Notes: a model not told the origin generated them from the letters alone. A DNA stretch of 64,000 nt from Acetobacterium sp965140355 (GCA_965140355.1 OZ223194.1:930001-994000); one strand, 5' to 3'; positions 1 to 8,422 are shown, numbered from the stretch's first letter. Program-made: numbers and translations.

Positions 1-33
1 CTCACAATAAATATCACTTAATTTGCAAATCGC

Positions 34-56
34 GAAACTTTATTCTGTAAAGTTTC
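34..56 (-). other. small inverted repeat downstream of RiPP operon
   Basis: GAAACTTTA (34-42) and TAAAGTTTC (48-56) are perfect 9-bp arms around a 5-nt loop. The hairpin lies downstream of the last gene of the minus-strand operon and could end it, but no clear T run follows on that strand, so a terminator role is only a guess. The remaining bases 1-173 hold no gene I can see. Confidence 0.3.
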
Positions 57-173
57 CTTTCCTGATGGCTTGTGAATCGGATTTTTGATGATAATTCTTT
101 ATTCACAGTATAATATAACAACAAATATTTTGTCAAACATTTACTCAAATAACAATCCAGCACTTTATTAATA

Positions 174-386
174 TTAGTATATTTCCGGCATTTCTATCGG
201 TTCAGCCTGCGGTTGACAGATTCCACAATAAAGTGCCTTAGAAACAACAATTGATTTGGGGGTCTGGTTTTCTCCAACATAAACTGAAATGATGATCGGC
301 CTTTCTATCGCATGCTCTTTGCAAACCCCCCGACCACAAAAAGCGCAAACGCCTGTTGCATTTTCACCACAAGTCCAACACTGCAT
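174..386 (-). CDS. small zinc-binding protein, end of RiPP cluster
   Basis: A 70-aa protein with eight candidate zinc ligands: C3, C6, C14, C17, C22, H25 and a late C54-x2-C57 pair. The spacing looks like a cross-brace B-box/AN1-type finger, so two zinc ions are likely. The start has a strong site (GAGGAGG, 7 nt before ATG). It lies 34 bp downstream of the B12 radical-SAM gene on the same strand and is probably the last gene of the same transcript. Its role is unknown: it could be an accessory or regulatory protein of the pathway, or simply a co-transcribed neighbour. The last ~12 residues are acidic and proline-rich. Confidence 0.6.
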   Translation of the reverse strand: MQCWTCGENATGVCAFCGRGVCKEHAIERPIIISVYVGENQTPKSIVVSKALYCGICQPQAEPIEMPEIY

Positions 387-420
387 CTTAATGCCTCCTC
401 TTGTAACAATTTATTATCTG

Positions 421-2316
421 TCAACGCTCAAGCAAATAAGCTAAAAACGATTCATTATTCTGTCGGAAAGTCTTAAGTGAATATACGAGGCCAAGAAAAT
501 ATTCTTTTTCTCTGATAACAAAACCATATGTCTCCAGTTGTTTCATTCCTTCTTGCAAGTAACAGTCCCCTGGATAATTCATCTCGCCGATATCTTTTTT
601 TACACTACAAACAATCTCAGCGAAAGTCGCTCCGGCGTTGCATGCCAGTAACGCGAGTGCCAGAGGTTTTTTTAAGTTGGTATAATAGCTTTGACGAATA
701 GGGCGCGTATCATAAACCACCATGCTTCCTTGCTGATCCCATTCATAAGCCAATAGCGGTGGTTCGTTTTTTTTCCATAATTCTTTCCATAACATCATTT
801 CATCAACAACATCTTTAAGATAATTCTGAGGTGAGACGCCTTCTTCTACATCATAATCAAATGTATAGGCAAGTTGATTCAAGATTTCTATATCAAAAGG
901 ATAAATAAATTCGTAGAATTTACTGGCTTTGATATTGCTCAAATTCCATTGCTTTGGATTATTAAACAAGGGGCTGAAACGCTGCAGAATAACTGGTCCA
1001 ACATTGATTGGCGGCTGTAAATGGACAAGATAAGGCACTAAAACTGTCATCCGCCGATAAGCTTCAGTCTCTTCTCCTGGGAAGCTGTGGATAAAATTCC
1101 AAACTGATGATAAGCCACATTCCCTCGCCCACTTCAAAATCCTGACATTCTGAAGCATTGTTGTTCCTTTGCACATATACTGAAGGATTTCCGTATCCAA
1201 ACTTTCAATCCCAGGCTGAAAAGCATTCGAACCTGCATATTTTAATTTTTGTAGTTTATCATATTTGATATTAGCTTTTGTTTCCACAAAAAAATCAGTG
1301 AGCTTTTTATCCCTGGTGCTCAATGCCGGCAAAACCGTATTATAATAATTAAGCGGCAAATTGGAATCAATAACCCAGACATTATTTATCCCATATAAGT
1401 TCACTAAATTATTAATTTCAGACAATGCTCTTTCTGGTCTTTTGTGCCGATAGGCATTTAGTTGACTGTGAATACCACAAAAAATACATTGGGATTTAGC
1501 CGAAGACCAACACCCTCTGGATAGTTCGATAGAAAGTGGTACTTGCCCTTTTAAATCAGGTGCCCACTTGTCAATTGCATCGAAGTAGTTTGTAAAATCA
1601 GGATAAGGCAATTTATTTAAATCCATCACCTTGTCTGACCCCTGGTCAACAATGCTGTTGTCTTTACGATAGGCCAATCCTTGAATTCCTTCCAACGTAT
1701 CTCCGTTTTTAAAACATTTGATCGCTTGCAGAAAAGACTGTTCTCCATCGCCACTGATTACCCAATCCACAAACGAAAAATGTTCCATCATAGTCAGACC
1801 CATTTCACCTTGGCAATTTGCGCCCCCAAATACGATCACTTTTGAGGAATAGTTTTTTTTAATACGCTGCGCTAAAGCTAACGAAGCGATCTGTTGATCA
1901 AAGACGGATGTAAAACCAATAATTTGATATTTATCCCAATCCACTTCTGCCAAGCATTGATCGATAAAAGCACTGGCCGCTTGACGATATTTTAAAATCA
2001 CATTAATTAGTTTTTTGGGAGGAGGCATGCCAGTTTTGGTTTTTATAGCAGTTGTGATGTTTTCAAGGCTTCCTCTTTGACTATCAGCCCAAGTATCACC
2101 GAAAAGCTCTCGTCCAAAGACCCATTCCCCAATCAGATATTGATCAGTCAGATCATCATAACTTTTCGGATCATTTACAAAATTCCTGAAAGAAAGATTT
2201 TGATAAAGAATATCGCATGTCATTCCTTCTTGCTCCAGCACCGGCCTCAATGAACTCAGACCCATCGAGGCAAATTGGGCACTGGCAAAAGGCATACTTA
2301 TCAGTAATATATTCAT
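421..2316 (-). CDS. B12-binding radical SAM protein, RiPP maturation radical SAM protein 1 family
   Basis: 631 aa. The N-terminal ~200 residues look like a cobalamin-binding Rossmann domain. A radical-SAM core follows with the unusual cluster motif C269-x7-C277-x2-C280, which is typical of the RiPP maturation radical SAM protein 1 family rather than the common CxxxCxxC. A helical C-terminal region of about 170 residues completes it. Family members are thought to act on ribosomal peptides, often as C-methyltransferases; the reaction here is inferred. The gene is 87 bp downstream of the putative precursor and starts with GAGGAG six bases before ATG. Full length with no break. Together with the second radical-SAM gene it implies at least two radical modifications of one peptide. 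Confidence 0.85.
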   Translation of the reverse strand: MNILLISMPFASAQFASMGLSSLRPVLEQEGMTCDILYQNLSFRNFVNDPKSYDDLTDQYLIGEWVFGRELFGDTWADSQRGSLENITTAIKTKTGMPPPKKLINVILKYRQAASAFIDQCLAEVDWDKYQIIGFTSVFDQQIASLALAQRIKKNYSSKVIVFGGANCQGEMGLTMMEHFSFVDWVISGDGEQSFLQAIKCFKNGDTLEGIQGLAYRKDNSIVDQGSDKVMDLNKLPYPDFTNYFDAIDKWAPDLKGQVPLSIELSRGCWSSAKSQCIFCGIHSQLNAYRHKRPERALSEINNLVNLYGINNVWVIDSNLPLNYYNTVLPALSTRDKKLTDFFVETKANIKYDKLQKLKYAGSNAFQPGIESLDTEILQYMCKGTTMLQNVRILKWARECGLSSVWNFIHSFPGEETEAYRRMTVLVPYLVHLQPPINVGPVILQRFSPLFNNPKQWNLSNIKASKFYEFIYPFDIEILNQLAYTFDYDVEEGVSPQNYLKDVVDEMMLWKELWKKNEPPLLAYEWDQQGSMVVYDTRPIRQSYYTNLKKPLALALLACNAGATFAEIVCSVKKDIGEMNYPGDCYLQEGMKQLETYGFVIREKEYFLGLVYSLKTFRQNNESFLAYLLER

Positions 2317-2403
2317 GACGATCTCCTCATTGATAGGATGTGAAATTTATAAATCCGCTGAAAGGACTGATGAATTATTGTTTATTATTTAGGTATACCA
2401 TTA

Positions 2404-2610
2404 TTAAAAAATGATAAAACTCTTAGATTCACGAGTACCAGCATTTTTTGCGCTTGCAGATTGATTCTTAAGCGATTCTACGTCTTCTGGGCTTAGCGTA
2501 ATTCCAATCGAGCTAGCAGCTTTCGCAGGATCTTTTGCTAGTTCAATCGAAAATGCTTCATCTTCAATCGCTTTGAGAGCGATTTTTTTTGTTTCTTCTT
2601 TAGTAGCCAT
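2404..2610 (-). CDS. putative RiPP precursor peptide
   Basis: A 68-aa peptide. An ATG six codons further upstream exists, but AAGGAGGTG sits 7 nt before the ATG at 2610, so I use that start. Residues 1-50 are charged and helical with an ELAKDPAKAA...GITLSPEDVE region, similar in style to nitrile-hydratase-like/Nif11-like leader peptides. The tail is Ser/Ala/Asn-rich and ends TRESKSFIIF, the likely core. There is no Cys, Trp or Tyr, so sactipeptide, lanthipeptide and Trp- or Tyr-crosslink chemistry is unlikely; C-methylation, epimerisation or a Phe/Ile/Lys crosslink remain open. It lies between two radical-SAM genes in the same orientation. The precursor role rests on size, leader character and context. 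Confidence 0.72.
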   Translation of the reverse strand: MATKEETKKIALKAIEDEAFSIELAKDPAKAASSIGITLSPEDVESLKNQSASAKNAGTRESKSFIIF

Positions 2611-2624
2611 TTGTTTCACCTCCT

Positions 2625-2660
2625 TCATATTAAATTATCAAACCATTTCAGCGGCAACAT
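2625..2660 (-). CDS. possible 11-codon leader ORF before the precursor gene
   Basis: A second strong ribosome binding site, AAAGGAGGTG (2671-2680), lies about 55 bp upstream of the precursor's own. An ATG at 2660 opens an 11-codon frame (MLPLKWFDNLI) whose TGA touches the precursor's AGGAGG. The site-to-ATG distance (13 nt) is long. It could be a translated leader, a ribosome-loading site, or the remains of a duplicated precursor start. Confidence 0.25.
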   Translation of the reverse strand: MLPLKWFDNLI

Positions 2661-2691
2661 AACCTAGCATCACCTCCTTTATATTTTACGT

Positions 2692-3681
2692 TTAATTATT
2701 TAAACAGTTACTTAACATTTTATTAACACGTTCAACTCGCCAATCATGAAGAGCGCTTGGCAGAACTTGTTCTAATCCAGGGTGTGTCAGTACTTTTTGA
2801 CACAAGTCACAATTGCCGATATATTGATCCTGACTAAGTGAATAACCGCCGGTTTCCAAATATGAAGCTAAATAATGAGGACCGCTCTCCCGCAGGAGCA
2901 TATATAATGGTTGCTCTTTCATCTTATCATATAAACTGTTTAAATCTGTTTCCACCGTATTGCCTAAAAACAATTTCGGATTCCATCCTGTACCGCAACA
3001 GGGAAATGTATCGCCATTGGGAAGAATAACTAACATCATACCCATGGGACAAGGTTCTCTTGGCATCTCTTTTTTGTAAATCAAATCCTGTCGAGGGATC
3101 TGAATGCGGGCTCTGCCCTCCGGCACGCAGGCAATTTCTTCTACTGTTACTTTCTGACCTAAAAGCAAGTCTCCCAAATCAAGCAATACTTCAGCTAATC
3201 GACGACTCTTTTTTGTAACAGTTGTCTTAATGGTAAAAGCCATACCGATCTCGTTACATGCTGAAATTACATTGCGAAGGGATTCGATCGGAATATTCGC
3301 CTGATGAAACTCATCCATACTAAGTGATAAATTGGAGAGTCCCGCTTCTTTTAACTCAGTAACCATTTGAAAAGCGTCTTCTTTGTTTGATCCCCAAAAG
3401 CCATTAGTAACGGTAGATGTTTTTAGTGCCCCCATTTTTTGTGCATAAGCAATCGCTTTCAATAAGTCCCAATAACGAAGAAATGGTTCTCCTCCAGTAA
3501 AACTAACCAAAAACTGTGTATTACTCTGTTCGGCAATATTCGCTATCTGGTCAATATAATGGTAAATATCTTTTATCAACATATCTTTTGCCTTTTCATT
3601 TCCAGTTTCGGCACTAAAAATACAATGCCGACAAGCAATATTACAGCGCTCCGTTATGATGAGCCCCAGTTGCAATGTCAT
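2692..3681 (-). CDS. radical SAM protein with SPASM/twitch-like C-terminus
   Basis: 329 aa. The cluster motif is C13-x3-C17-x2-C20 very near the N-terminus, followed by the GGEP SAM-binding motif around residue 65 and a TNGFWG strand. The C-terminal third has further cysteines (EPCPMG, FPCCGTGW, NCDLCQ) that fit an auxiliary Fe-S cluster domain of SPASM or twitch type. Proteins of this kind modify peptides by radical chemistry (crosslinks, epimerisation, decarboxylation). It lies between the M50 fusion gene (20 bp upstream) and the precursor, so the precursor is the likely substrate. There is no PqqD domain in this protein; the neighbouring M50 fusion seems to supply one. Confidence 0.8.
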   Translation of the reverse strand: MTLQLGLIITERCNIACRHCIFSAETGNEKAKDMLIKDIYHYIDQIANIAEQSNTQFLVSFTGGEPFLRYWDLLKAIAYAQKMGALKTSTVTNGFWGSNKEDAFQMVTELKEAGLSNLSLSMDEFHQANIPIESLRNVISACNEIGMAFTIKTTVTKKSRRLAEVLLDLGDLLLGQKVTVEEIACVPEGRARIQIPRQDLIYKKEMPREPCPMGMMLVILPNGDTFPCCGTGWNPKLFLGNTVETDLNSLYDKMKEQPLYMLLRESGPHYLASYLETGGYSLSQDQYIGNCDLCQKVLTHPGLEQVLPSALHDWRVERVNKMLSNCLNN

Positions 3682-3701
3682 CCTTGTTGCCTTCCTTTCA
3701 C

Positions 3702-5114
3702 TTATCTTTCATTGAGACGTATTTCCAACAAATACGCAATACTGGTTTTTCTGTTTTTCCAACTGACAATAACTCGAAAAAGAGTTATTCCCAACACTAA
3801 GAGAATCCAAAATAAAAAAACTTCAAATACCATATGGGGATTCGCTAAAGCTTCTTTTAACAAAAATTTTCCTGTAAAGAGCCATAAATGAACGCCTTTC
3901 ACAAGTAGATAGCAGATTCCAACCACGGAGATGGAACTATAAATCAGATAACCAAAATCTTTTTTTTGCCATTTTTCTTTTCTAATCAATATTCTCCAGA
4001 TACCAAATCGCAGAAATTCCAGTGACTCTTTACGCAGTTGCGGCTGCACCAACCAATCCTGAATAATATAATGACCATCTGTCTCTGTAAATGGAATTAG
4101 GTTGACAACAAATAACAAACTATTGATTAAACCTGCCTGAAGTGCCAGATTCTCGTAGATGCTTTCTGGCACTATCAGGGCAAAAAGTAACAAGATCCCG
4201 CCAATTACGCCATTGATACAAGGCCCGGCAAAAGAAACTCCAATGCGCGGAAGACGATCTCTCATTAAAATATCCGTGGTATCCACATAAGCTATTGGAG
4301 AACCAAATAACAGCATCGCCCCTGCCCGCAGTACTTTTCGTTCGTAATGCTTAACCGCCAGGCCATGAGCTATTTCATGAATAAGCACACTAAGGTATAT
4401 AACAATCATCATACTGATAATATCATGCGAGCCAGCCCTGATATCGGGTGTTAACAATAAGGTTTCGTGTTTATAAAATAAAAAATATGCCGTGAGCCCA
4501 AGATTAAGTGCCAGAATTCCAACAATGATAAAAAAGACCGCTTTCTTAAAAACAAAAGATATCTTGCTATAAAGCCAGTTAAAAAAGATGTCCGCTTTTT
4601 TAGTAGTCAGACGAGCGTGTAGAAAAAGATCAATTACTTTCTTAACTTGGTTTATAAATTTATGCTTCATGAGTTTGTCGTTTATTACCTGATAAACCAA
4701 GGTTGATTTATCAAGCAGAAAATCATTGCTTTTTAAAATTTGAATGAATGAGAACATAGTGCTTTTAGATACCAGTCCATATTCCATGGATAACTCAATA
4801 TATAAATCTTTAACACTTCTTTTACCGTCCATCAGATTCCAGAGAAACAGATCCTTTTCTTCCAAAACAAGATATTTATCATTCCCAGTGTTGCGCAGCA
4901 TATATGACATTGCACCACCTTTTCCATGAATTTCCGCCAACTCTACTGATTCTTTTCTTTTGGGCCGATATTTCAACAGATCATAGTGGTCATCAACAAT
5001 ACTCCAAAGGTTTAAACCCGTACTGTTTTTCCCAATATTCATGCTTGTCTCCAGTTGTAACCAGATATTTTTGATGTTGGTTTTTTCCTCATGAATCATT
5101 TTACTTTGCTCCAT
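3702..5114 (-). CDS. PqqD-like domain fused to M50 site-2 protease-type membrane metallopeptidase
   Basis: 470 aa. Residues ~60-140 look like a PqqD/RiPP recognition element (winged helix ending in a FLWNLMDG...FSFIQILKSNDFLL pattern). Several membrane segments follow from ~190. The zinc motif HEIAH is at 246-250 and the third ligand is in PFTETDG (D346), as in the M50 family. This combination suggests an enzyme that binds the leader peptide and cleaves it in or at the membrane, perhaps also helping export; no separate transporter or peptidase is present in the cluster. First gene of the operon. The start is uncertain: ATG at 5114 has a weak site, and ATG at 5099 is preceded by GGAG. Confidence 0.75.
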   Translation of the reverse strand: MEQSKMIHEEKTNIKNIWLQLETSMNIGKNSTGLNLWSIVDDHYDLLKYRPKRKESVELAEIHGKGGAMSYMLRNTGNDKYLVLEEKDLFLWNLMDGKRSVKDLYIELSMEYGLVSKSTMFSFIQILKSNDFLLDKSTLVYQVINDKLMKHKFINQVKKVIDLFLHARLTTKKADIFFNWLYSKISFVFKKAVFFIIVGILALNLGLTAYFLFYKHETLLLTPDIRAGSHDIISMMIVIYLSVLIHEIAHGLAVKHYERKVLRAGAMLLFGSPIAYVDTTDILMRDRLPRIGVSFAGPCINGVIGGILLLFALIVPESIYENLALQAGLINSLLFVVNLIPFTETDGHYIIQDWLVQPQLRKESLEFLRFGIWRILIRKEKWQKKDFGYLIYSSISVVGICYLLVKGVHLWLFTGKFLLKEALANPHMVFEVFLFWILLVLGITLFRVIVSWKNRKTSIAYLLEIRLNER

Positions 5115-5296
5115 TTTTCTGACCGATTATTTTTACACTATTCTTTACTAACTAAATAATAAATGATTAAGTTGTTACCGTCTATATCACTTGAGAACAG
5201 TTAGCAGAAAAAAAGTACAGTCTGAATATCCAATTTAAATGTAACGAGTCCGAAACATAGCATTTACATGACTTGCCATACATCAAATATAACGCC

Positions 5297-5328
5297 AAAA
5301 AACCTGCTGCTTTCGCAACAGGTTTTTT
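5297..5328 (-). terminator. rho-independent terminator of the acetyltransferase gene
   Basis: AAAAAACCTG (5297-5306) pairs with CAGGTTTTTT (5319-5328), with an inner TGC/GCA pairing around a TTTC loop. On the minus strand the hairpin is followed by T6, just after the acetyltransferase stop. The flanking A/T runs are symmetric, so it may work both ways. Confidence 0.85.
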
Positions 5329-5359
5329 ATGACTAAGTCCTAACAGGTTCATGCTTGCT

Positions 5360-6124
5360 TCAAATTGGGTGATTCAGTTTTTGCCATAACTTTGCAAAGC
5401 TTTTTTCTGACAGAATTTCATTGGTGACAAAGCTTCCATTATAAAAAAGCGCGTAAGTGGTAAAAGGAACTGGTGCCGACTGGGCTGCTTCTTTAGTATT
5501 GATATGATACAATTTGCATTCCAGTCCATAGTTTTTTACCGTTTCGGCAAATACCGGAACATATTTGTCAGTATGAGGACACTGATTGGTATAATAGAGT
5601 ACCAATCCCGGCTCTGAAATTACTCCTTTTTTGGCATTCTCCTTGATTCGAGGGATTTCCGCCTCTTTTTCAAACGGCAGATATAATAATTCAAAATAGG
5701 GTTCTGCCGTATCGGCAATCTGAAACCCCTTATGTTTCAAATACTTGGGATCAGATAAAAACGGCATTTTCTTTTGCGATGACAGTGCTACAATGCCTTT
5801 TTTGCCTTTAGCCTGGCTGTCGACAATGCATTGTTCTAATAACAAATCACCATATCCTTGTCCTTTATACTGACCGGACACCCATAGACAATCAATAACC
5901 ATATACCCCTCTGCCGTTATTGGATACCATGCCTTTTCGGCGGGAATGTACTCAATAAATACTTTTCCCCGAACATCCAATTTGTTAAATACCAACCCTT
6001 CTTTCAATCGTTCTTTCATCCACGCTTTTTTTGAAGCAACACAATTTTCGCCTTTTTTATCCGAGATCGCACAGCATATATGTTCGGTGCTTAAATTTTC
6101 AAGGGTAACTTGTTTAAATTCCAT
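5360..6124 (-). CDS. GNAT N-acetyltransferase with C-terminal YoaP-like domain
   Basis: 254 aa. Residues 1-145 are a GNAT fold with the acetyl-CoA loop GQYKGQGYG around 83-91. Residues ~170-250 match the YoaP-like domain: LVLYYTNQCPHTDKYVP...PFTTYALFYNG, a thioredoxin-like segment with a single Cys. Proteins with this architecture are common in Firmicutes and annotated as YoaP-type acetyltransferases; the substrate is not known. It has a good ribosome binding site (AAAGGCAG) and its own terminator, so it is a single-gene unit between the RiPP cluster and the mobile-element segment. Confidence 0.8.
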   Translation of the reverse strand: MEFKQVTLENLSTEHICCAISDKKGENCVASKKAWMKERLKEGLVFNKLDVRGKVFIEYIPAEKAWYPITAEGYMVIDCLWVSGQYKGQGYGDLLLEQCIVDSQAKGKKGIVALSSQKKMPFLSDPKYLKHKGFQIADTAEPYFELLYLPFEKEAEIPRIKENAKKGVISEPGLVLYYTNQCPHTDKYVPVFAETVKNYGLECKLYHINTKEAAQSAPVPFTTYALFYNGSFVTNEILSEKSFAKLWQKLNHPI

Positions 6125-6403
6125 CTTTACTCTGCCTTTCTAATCAAATTTTGTAGTTTTTCCAGCGATTAATCGATCATAAATCAACCTATTTATCATT
6201 ATAACATCATAGATATGACAACAGCATGTCATATCTATATCATTATCTCAATCTAAAAGGAGGAAAAGCGTATGGCAAAAAAGAGCCAAACAAGCTGGAG
6301 GAAGTAAAAACATCCCCCGCACAGGAAACAACAAGGGTTTGGGGAAGGCACTCCCCAACAAGCAATTTTTGAGTTTTTCCGCAAGGGAAAATCTAAAAAC
6401 TGT

Positions 6404-6423
6404 GCAAGTGTCAATACACTTGC
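6404..6423. repeat. oriT-like inverted repeat
   Basis: GCAAGTGT (6404-6411) and ACACTTGC (6416-6423) are perfect 8-bp arms with a 4-nt loop, followed at once by CCTGCTTGCC. A short hairpin next to such a run is the usual layout of relaxase-recognised transfer origins. No relaxase gene is present here, so this is vestigial or acts in trans. Confidence 0.4.
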
Positions 6424-6535
6424 CCTGCTTGCCAGTTAACGGAACCCCGAAAACTCACCTATATAGTGATCCACTTGAATTATTCGATATCTCGAAATAT
6501 AATATAAGTACATCTGTAAAAAAGCGATGCTTTAC

Positions 6536-6717
6536 ATGAGATATTTAACAGTGAAAGAAGCCGTGGAAAAGTAGGGAATTACTACTACTCCGCAGGACGA
6601 ATACCGGGAGCAATTAAAAAGGAAACTCTATGGTTGGTTCCAACCAATATAGAAAAACCTAAAGATGGACGAACAAAGGAGGAAAATAATGAGCAGATTG
6701 TTACTTCTCGAGGATGA
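6536..6717 (+). pseudogene. excisionase-like HTH gene, broken
   Basis: The frame opens MRYLTVKEAVEK, then a TAG sits where the family has Trp, then GIT; a different frame continues with AGRIPGAIKK...LWLVP...KPKDGRTKEE. Joined, these make a typical small MerR/excisionase-type winged-helix protein of integrative elements. It has both a nonsense codon and a frameshift with a short internal deletion. The 3' end runs into the response-regulator start. Confidence 0.65.
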
Positions 6718-7375
6718 TTTAAGCCTGATTGATGGGCTTTCCTGTTTACTAAAAAGGCAAGGTTTTGAATTAGATGTTGCTCGTACCGTAAAGGAAGCCA
6801 ATACCATATGGGCAGACGGTAAATATGATTTATTGATACTGGACGTGTCCCTGCCGGACGGTTCCGGTTTTGAGATGTGTAAAAGAGTCCGTCAGATATC
6901 CAAAGTACCCATTATCTTTTTAACTGCGTCTGATGAAGAAATAAGTATTGTAACAGGGCTTGATATTGGCGGTGACGATTATATCACCAAACCCTTTAAA
7001 TTAAGTGTTTTCATATCGAGAATGAACGCTTTACTTCGGAGAGCAAAGCGCTTTGGAATGACAGATACGGAATTACTATCCAATGGGCTAAAAGTGTTAT
7101 TGCTGCAAGGTCAAGTTTACAAAGACAACCAGCTTTTGGATTTAACCACAGCCGAGTACCGATTGCTTTGTCTGCTCATGCAAAATCCTAACATCATTCT
7201 ATCTAAAGAAAAAATTCTGGATAAGTTATGGGACGGTGAGGGCAGCTATGTGGACGATAATACATTAGCCGTATATATTCGTAGGCTAAGAATGAAAATC
7301 GAAACCAATCCGGCTGACCCACAAATGTTGCTGACTGTCAGAGGTATGGGATACAAATGGAATATATTGAATTGA
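6689..7375 (+). CDS. OmpR-family response regulator of an ABC-exporter two-component system
   Basis: 228 aa using the ATG at 6689, which has AAAGGAGG 6 nt upstream; an in-frame ATG at 6665 lies inside the pseudogene and lacks a site. The N-terminal receiver has acidic residues E8-D9-D10, phospho-acceptor D52 (LDVSLPDG), Thr in the FLTAS motif and Lys in TKPFK. The C-terminal winged helix ends in VRGMGYKW, as in OmpR/VanR-type regulators. It is followed 9 bp later by the kinase and then by an ABC exporter, the layout of peptide-antibiotic sensing and detoxification modules. The target is probably the exporter promoter. Confidence 0.88.
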   Translation: MSRLLLLEDDLSLIDGLSCLLKRQGFELDVARTVKEANTIWADGKYDLLILDVSLPDGSGFEMCKRVRQISKVPIIFLTASDEEISIVTGLDIGGDDYITKPFKLSVFISRMNALLRRAKRFGMTDTELLSNGLKVLLLQGQVYKDNQLLDLTTAEYRLLCLLMQNPNIILSKEKILDKLWDGEGSYVDDNTLAVYIRRLRMKIETNPADPQMLLTVRGMGYKWNILN

Positions 7376-7384
7376 GGTGGACAA

Positions 7385-8422
7385 GTGAAGATTTTTACAA
7401 ATAAGGATATTAGAAATTTCTTTGTTATAATATCGTACCTCATGGGCAGCTTTATCCTTTTAATTCAGTTAATAATATGGATGTTTTACGACACATGGAA
7501 CATTTCCATGCTGTTCCTGCCTTTGTTTGCTGCATTGTGTATTTTAGCTGTTTGCTTTCTCTATTTTCGTAAGCAAAATCACATTATGGAAGAAGCTATA
7601 TCTCAAATCAATTTATATCTTTCAGGAAATACGGATATCCGAATTGATTGTGACAAAGAGGGCAGCTTGTATAAACTGTTCCATGCAGTCAACACATTGG
7701 CTACAGCGCTCAATGCTCATGCAGTAAAAGAGCAGAAATTGAAAGAGTTTTTGAAAGGTACTATTTCAGATATTTCTCATCAACTAAAAACCCCGCTTGC
7801 CGCTCTCACAATATACAACGGACTTTTACAGGAAGATGCAGAAGATATTTCCGCTGTAAAAGAATTTGCCATAAAGTCAGAGAAAGAGATTGAACGGATC
7901 GAAATGCTTGTTCAAAACCTCTTGAAAATTACGAAGTTAGACGCAGGAGCTATTATTATAAATAAAGCACCTGAAAACATAGCAAATATAATGAACGATA
8001 TTTATCAGCATTTCGAGTTTCGGGCTAATGAAGAAAAGAAAAGCATCACCTTGTCCGGGCCAGATGATATCCAGCTTTTTTGTGACAGAGATTGGATAAC
8101 AGAAGCCATTAGTAACATTGTAAAAAACGCACTTGACCATACGAAAACAGGAAGCCAACTTACAGTTGAGTGGAAAAAACTCCCGGCTGTCACGCAGATA
8201 ACCATAAGTGATAATGGCAGCGGCATACACCCGGAAGATATACACCATATTTTTAAGCGGTTTTACCGCAGCCGCTTTTCAAAAGATACGCAAGGTATTG
8301 GTCTTGGGCTGCCGCTCGCAAAAACAATCGTAGAAGCACATGACGGTAACATCTCAGTTGATAGTGTGTTGGGCAAGGGAAGCACTTTTGTTTTAAATTT
8401 TCTCAACCTTACTAAAATGTAA
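7385..8422 (+). CDS. sensor histidine kinase, short-loop membrane type
   Basis: 345 aa, GTG start preceded by GAGGTGG. Two membrane segments (residues ~12-35 and ~40-60) leave almost no external loop, as in intramembrane-sensing kinases that read the state of a partner ABC transporter. The H-box is SHQLKTPLAAL (~residue 130), followed by N-box (SNIVKNALDHT), G1 (DNGSGI) and G2 (GIGLGLPLAK). All catalytic motifs are intact. It partners the regulator just upstream; the signal is probably a membrane-active compound or transporter activity (inference). Confidence 0.87.
   Translation: MKIFTNKDIRNFFVIISYLMGSFILLIQLIIWMFYDTWNISMLFLPLFAALCILAVCFLYFRKQNHIMEEAISQINLYLSGNTDIRIDCDKEGSLYKLFHAVNTLATALNAHAVKEQKLKEFLKGTISDISHQLKTPLAALTIYNGLLQEDAEDISAVKEFAIKSEKEIERIEMLVQNLLKITKLDAGAIIINKAPENIANIMNDIYQHFEFRANEEKKSITLSGPDDIQLFCDRDWITEAISNIVKNALDHTKTGSQLTVEWKKLPAVTQITISDNGSGIHPEDIHHIFKRFYRSRFSKDTQGIGLGLPLAKTIVEAHDGNISVDSVLGKGSTFVLNFLNLTKM

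Larger units (their letters stand above)
6256..6717 (+). mobile_element. decayed mobilisable-element segment
   Basis: A ribosome binding site (AAAAGGAGG, 6256-6264) precedes an ATG at 6272, but the frame stops after 11 codons; the bases that follow read on in other frames without a long ORF. An oriT-like inverted repeat (6404-6423) and a broken excisionase-like gene (6536-6717) follow. The composition and order resemble the tail of a Firmicute conjugative or mobilisable element next to cargo genes. I infer that the two-component/ABC genes downstream were cargo. Confidence 0.45.

Noticed and set aside
174..5114. Sactipeptide or lanthipeptide cluster
   Set aside because: The precursor has no cysteine and there is no lanthionine synthetase.
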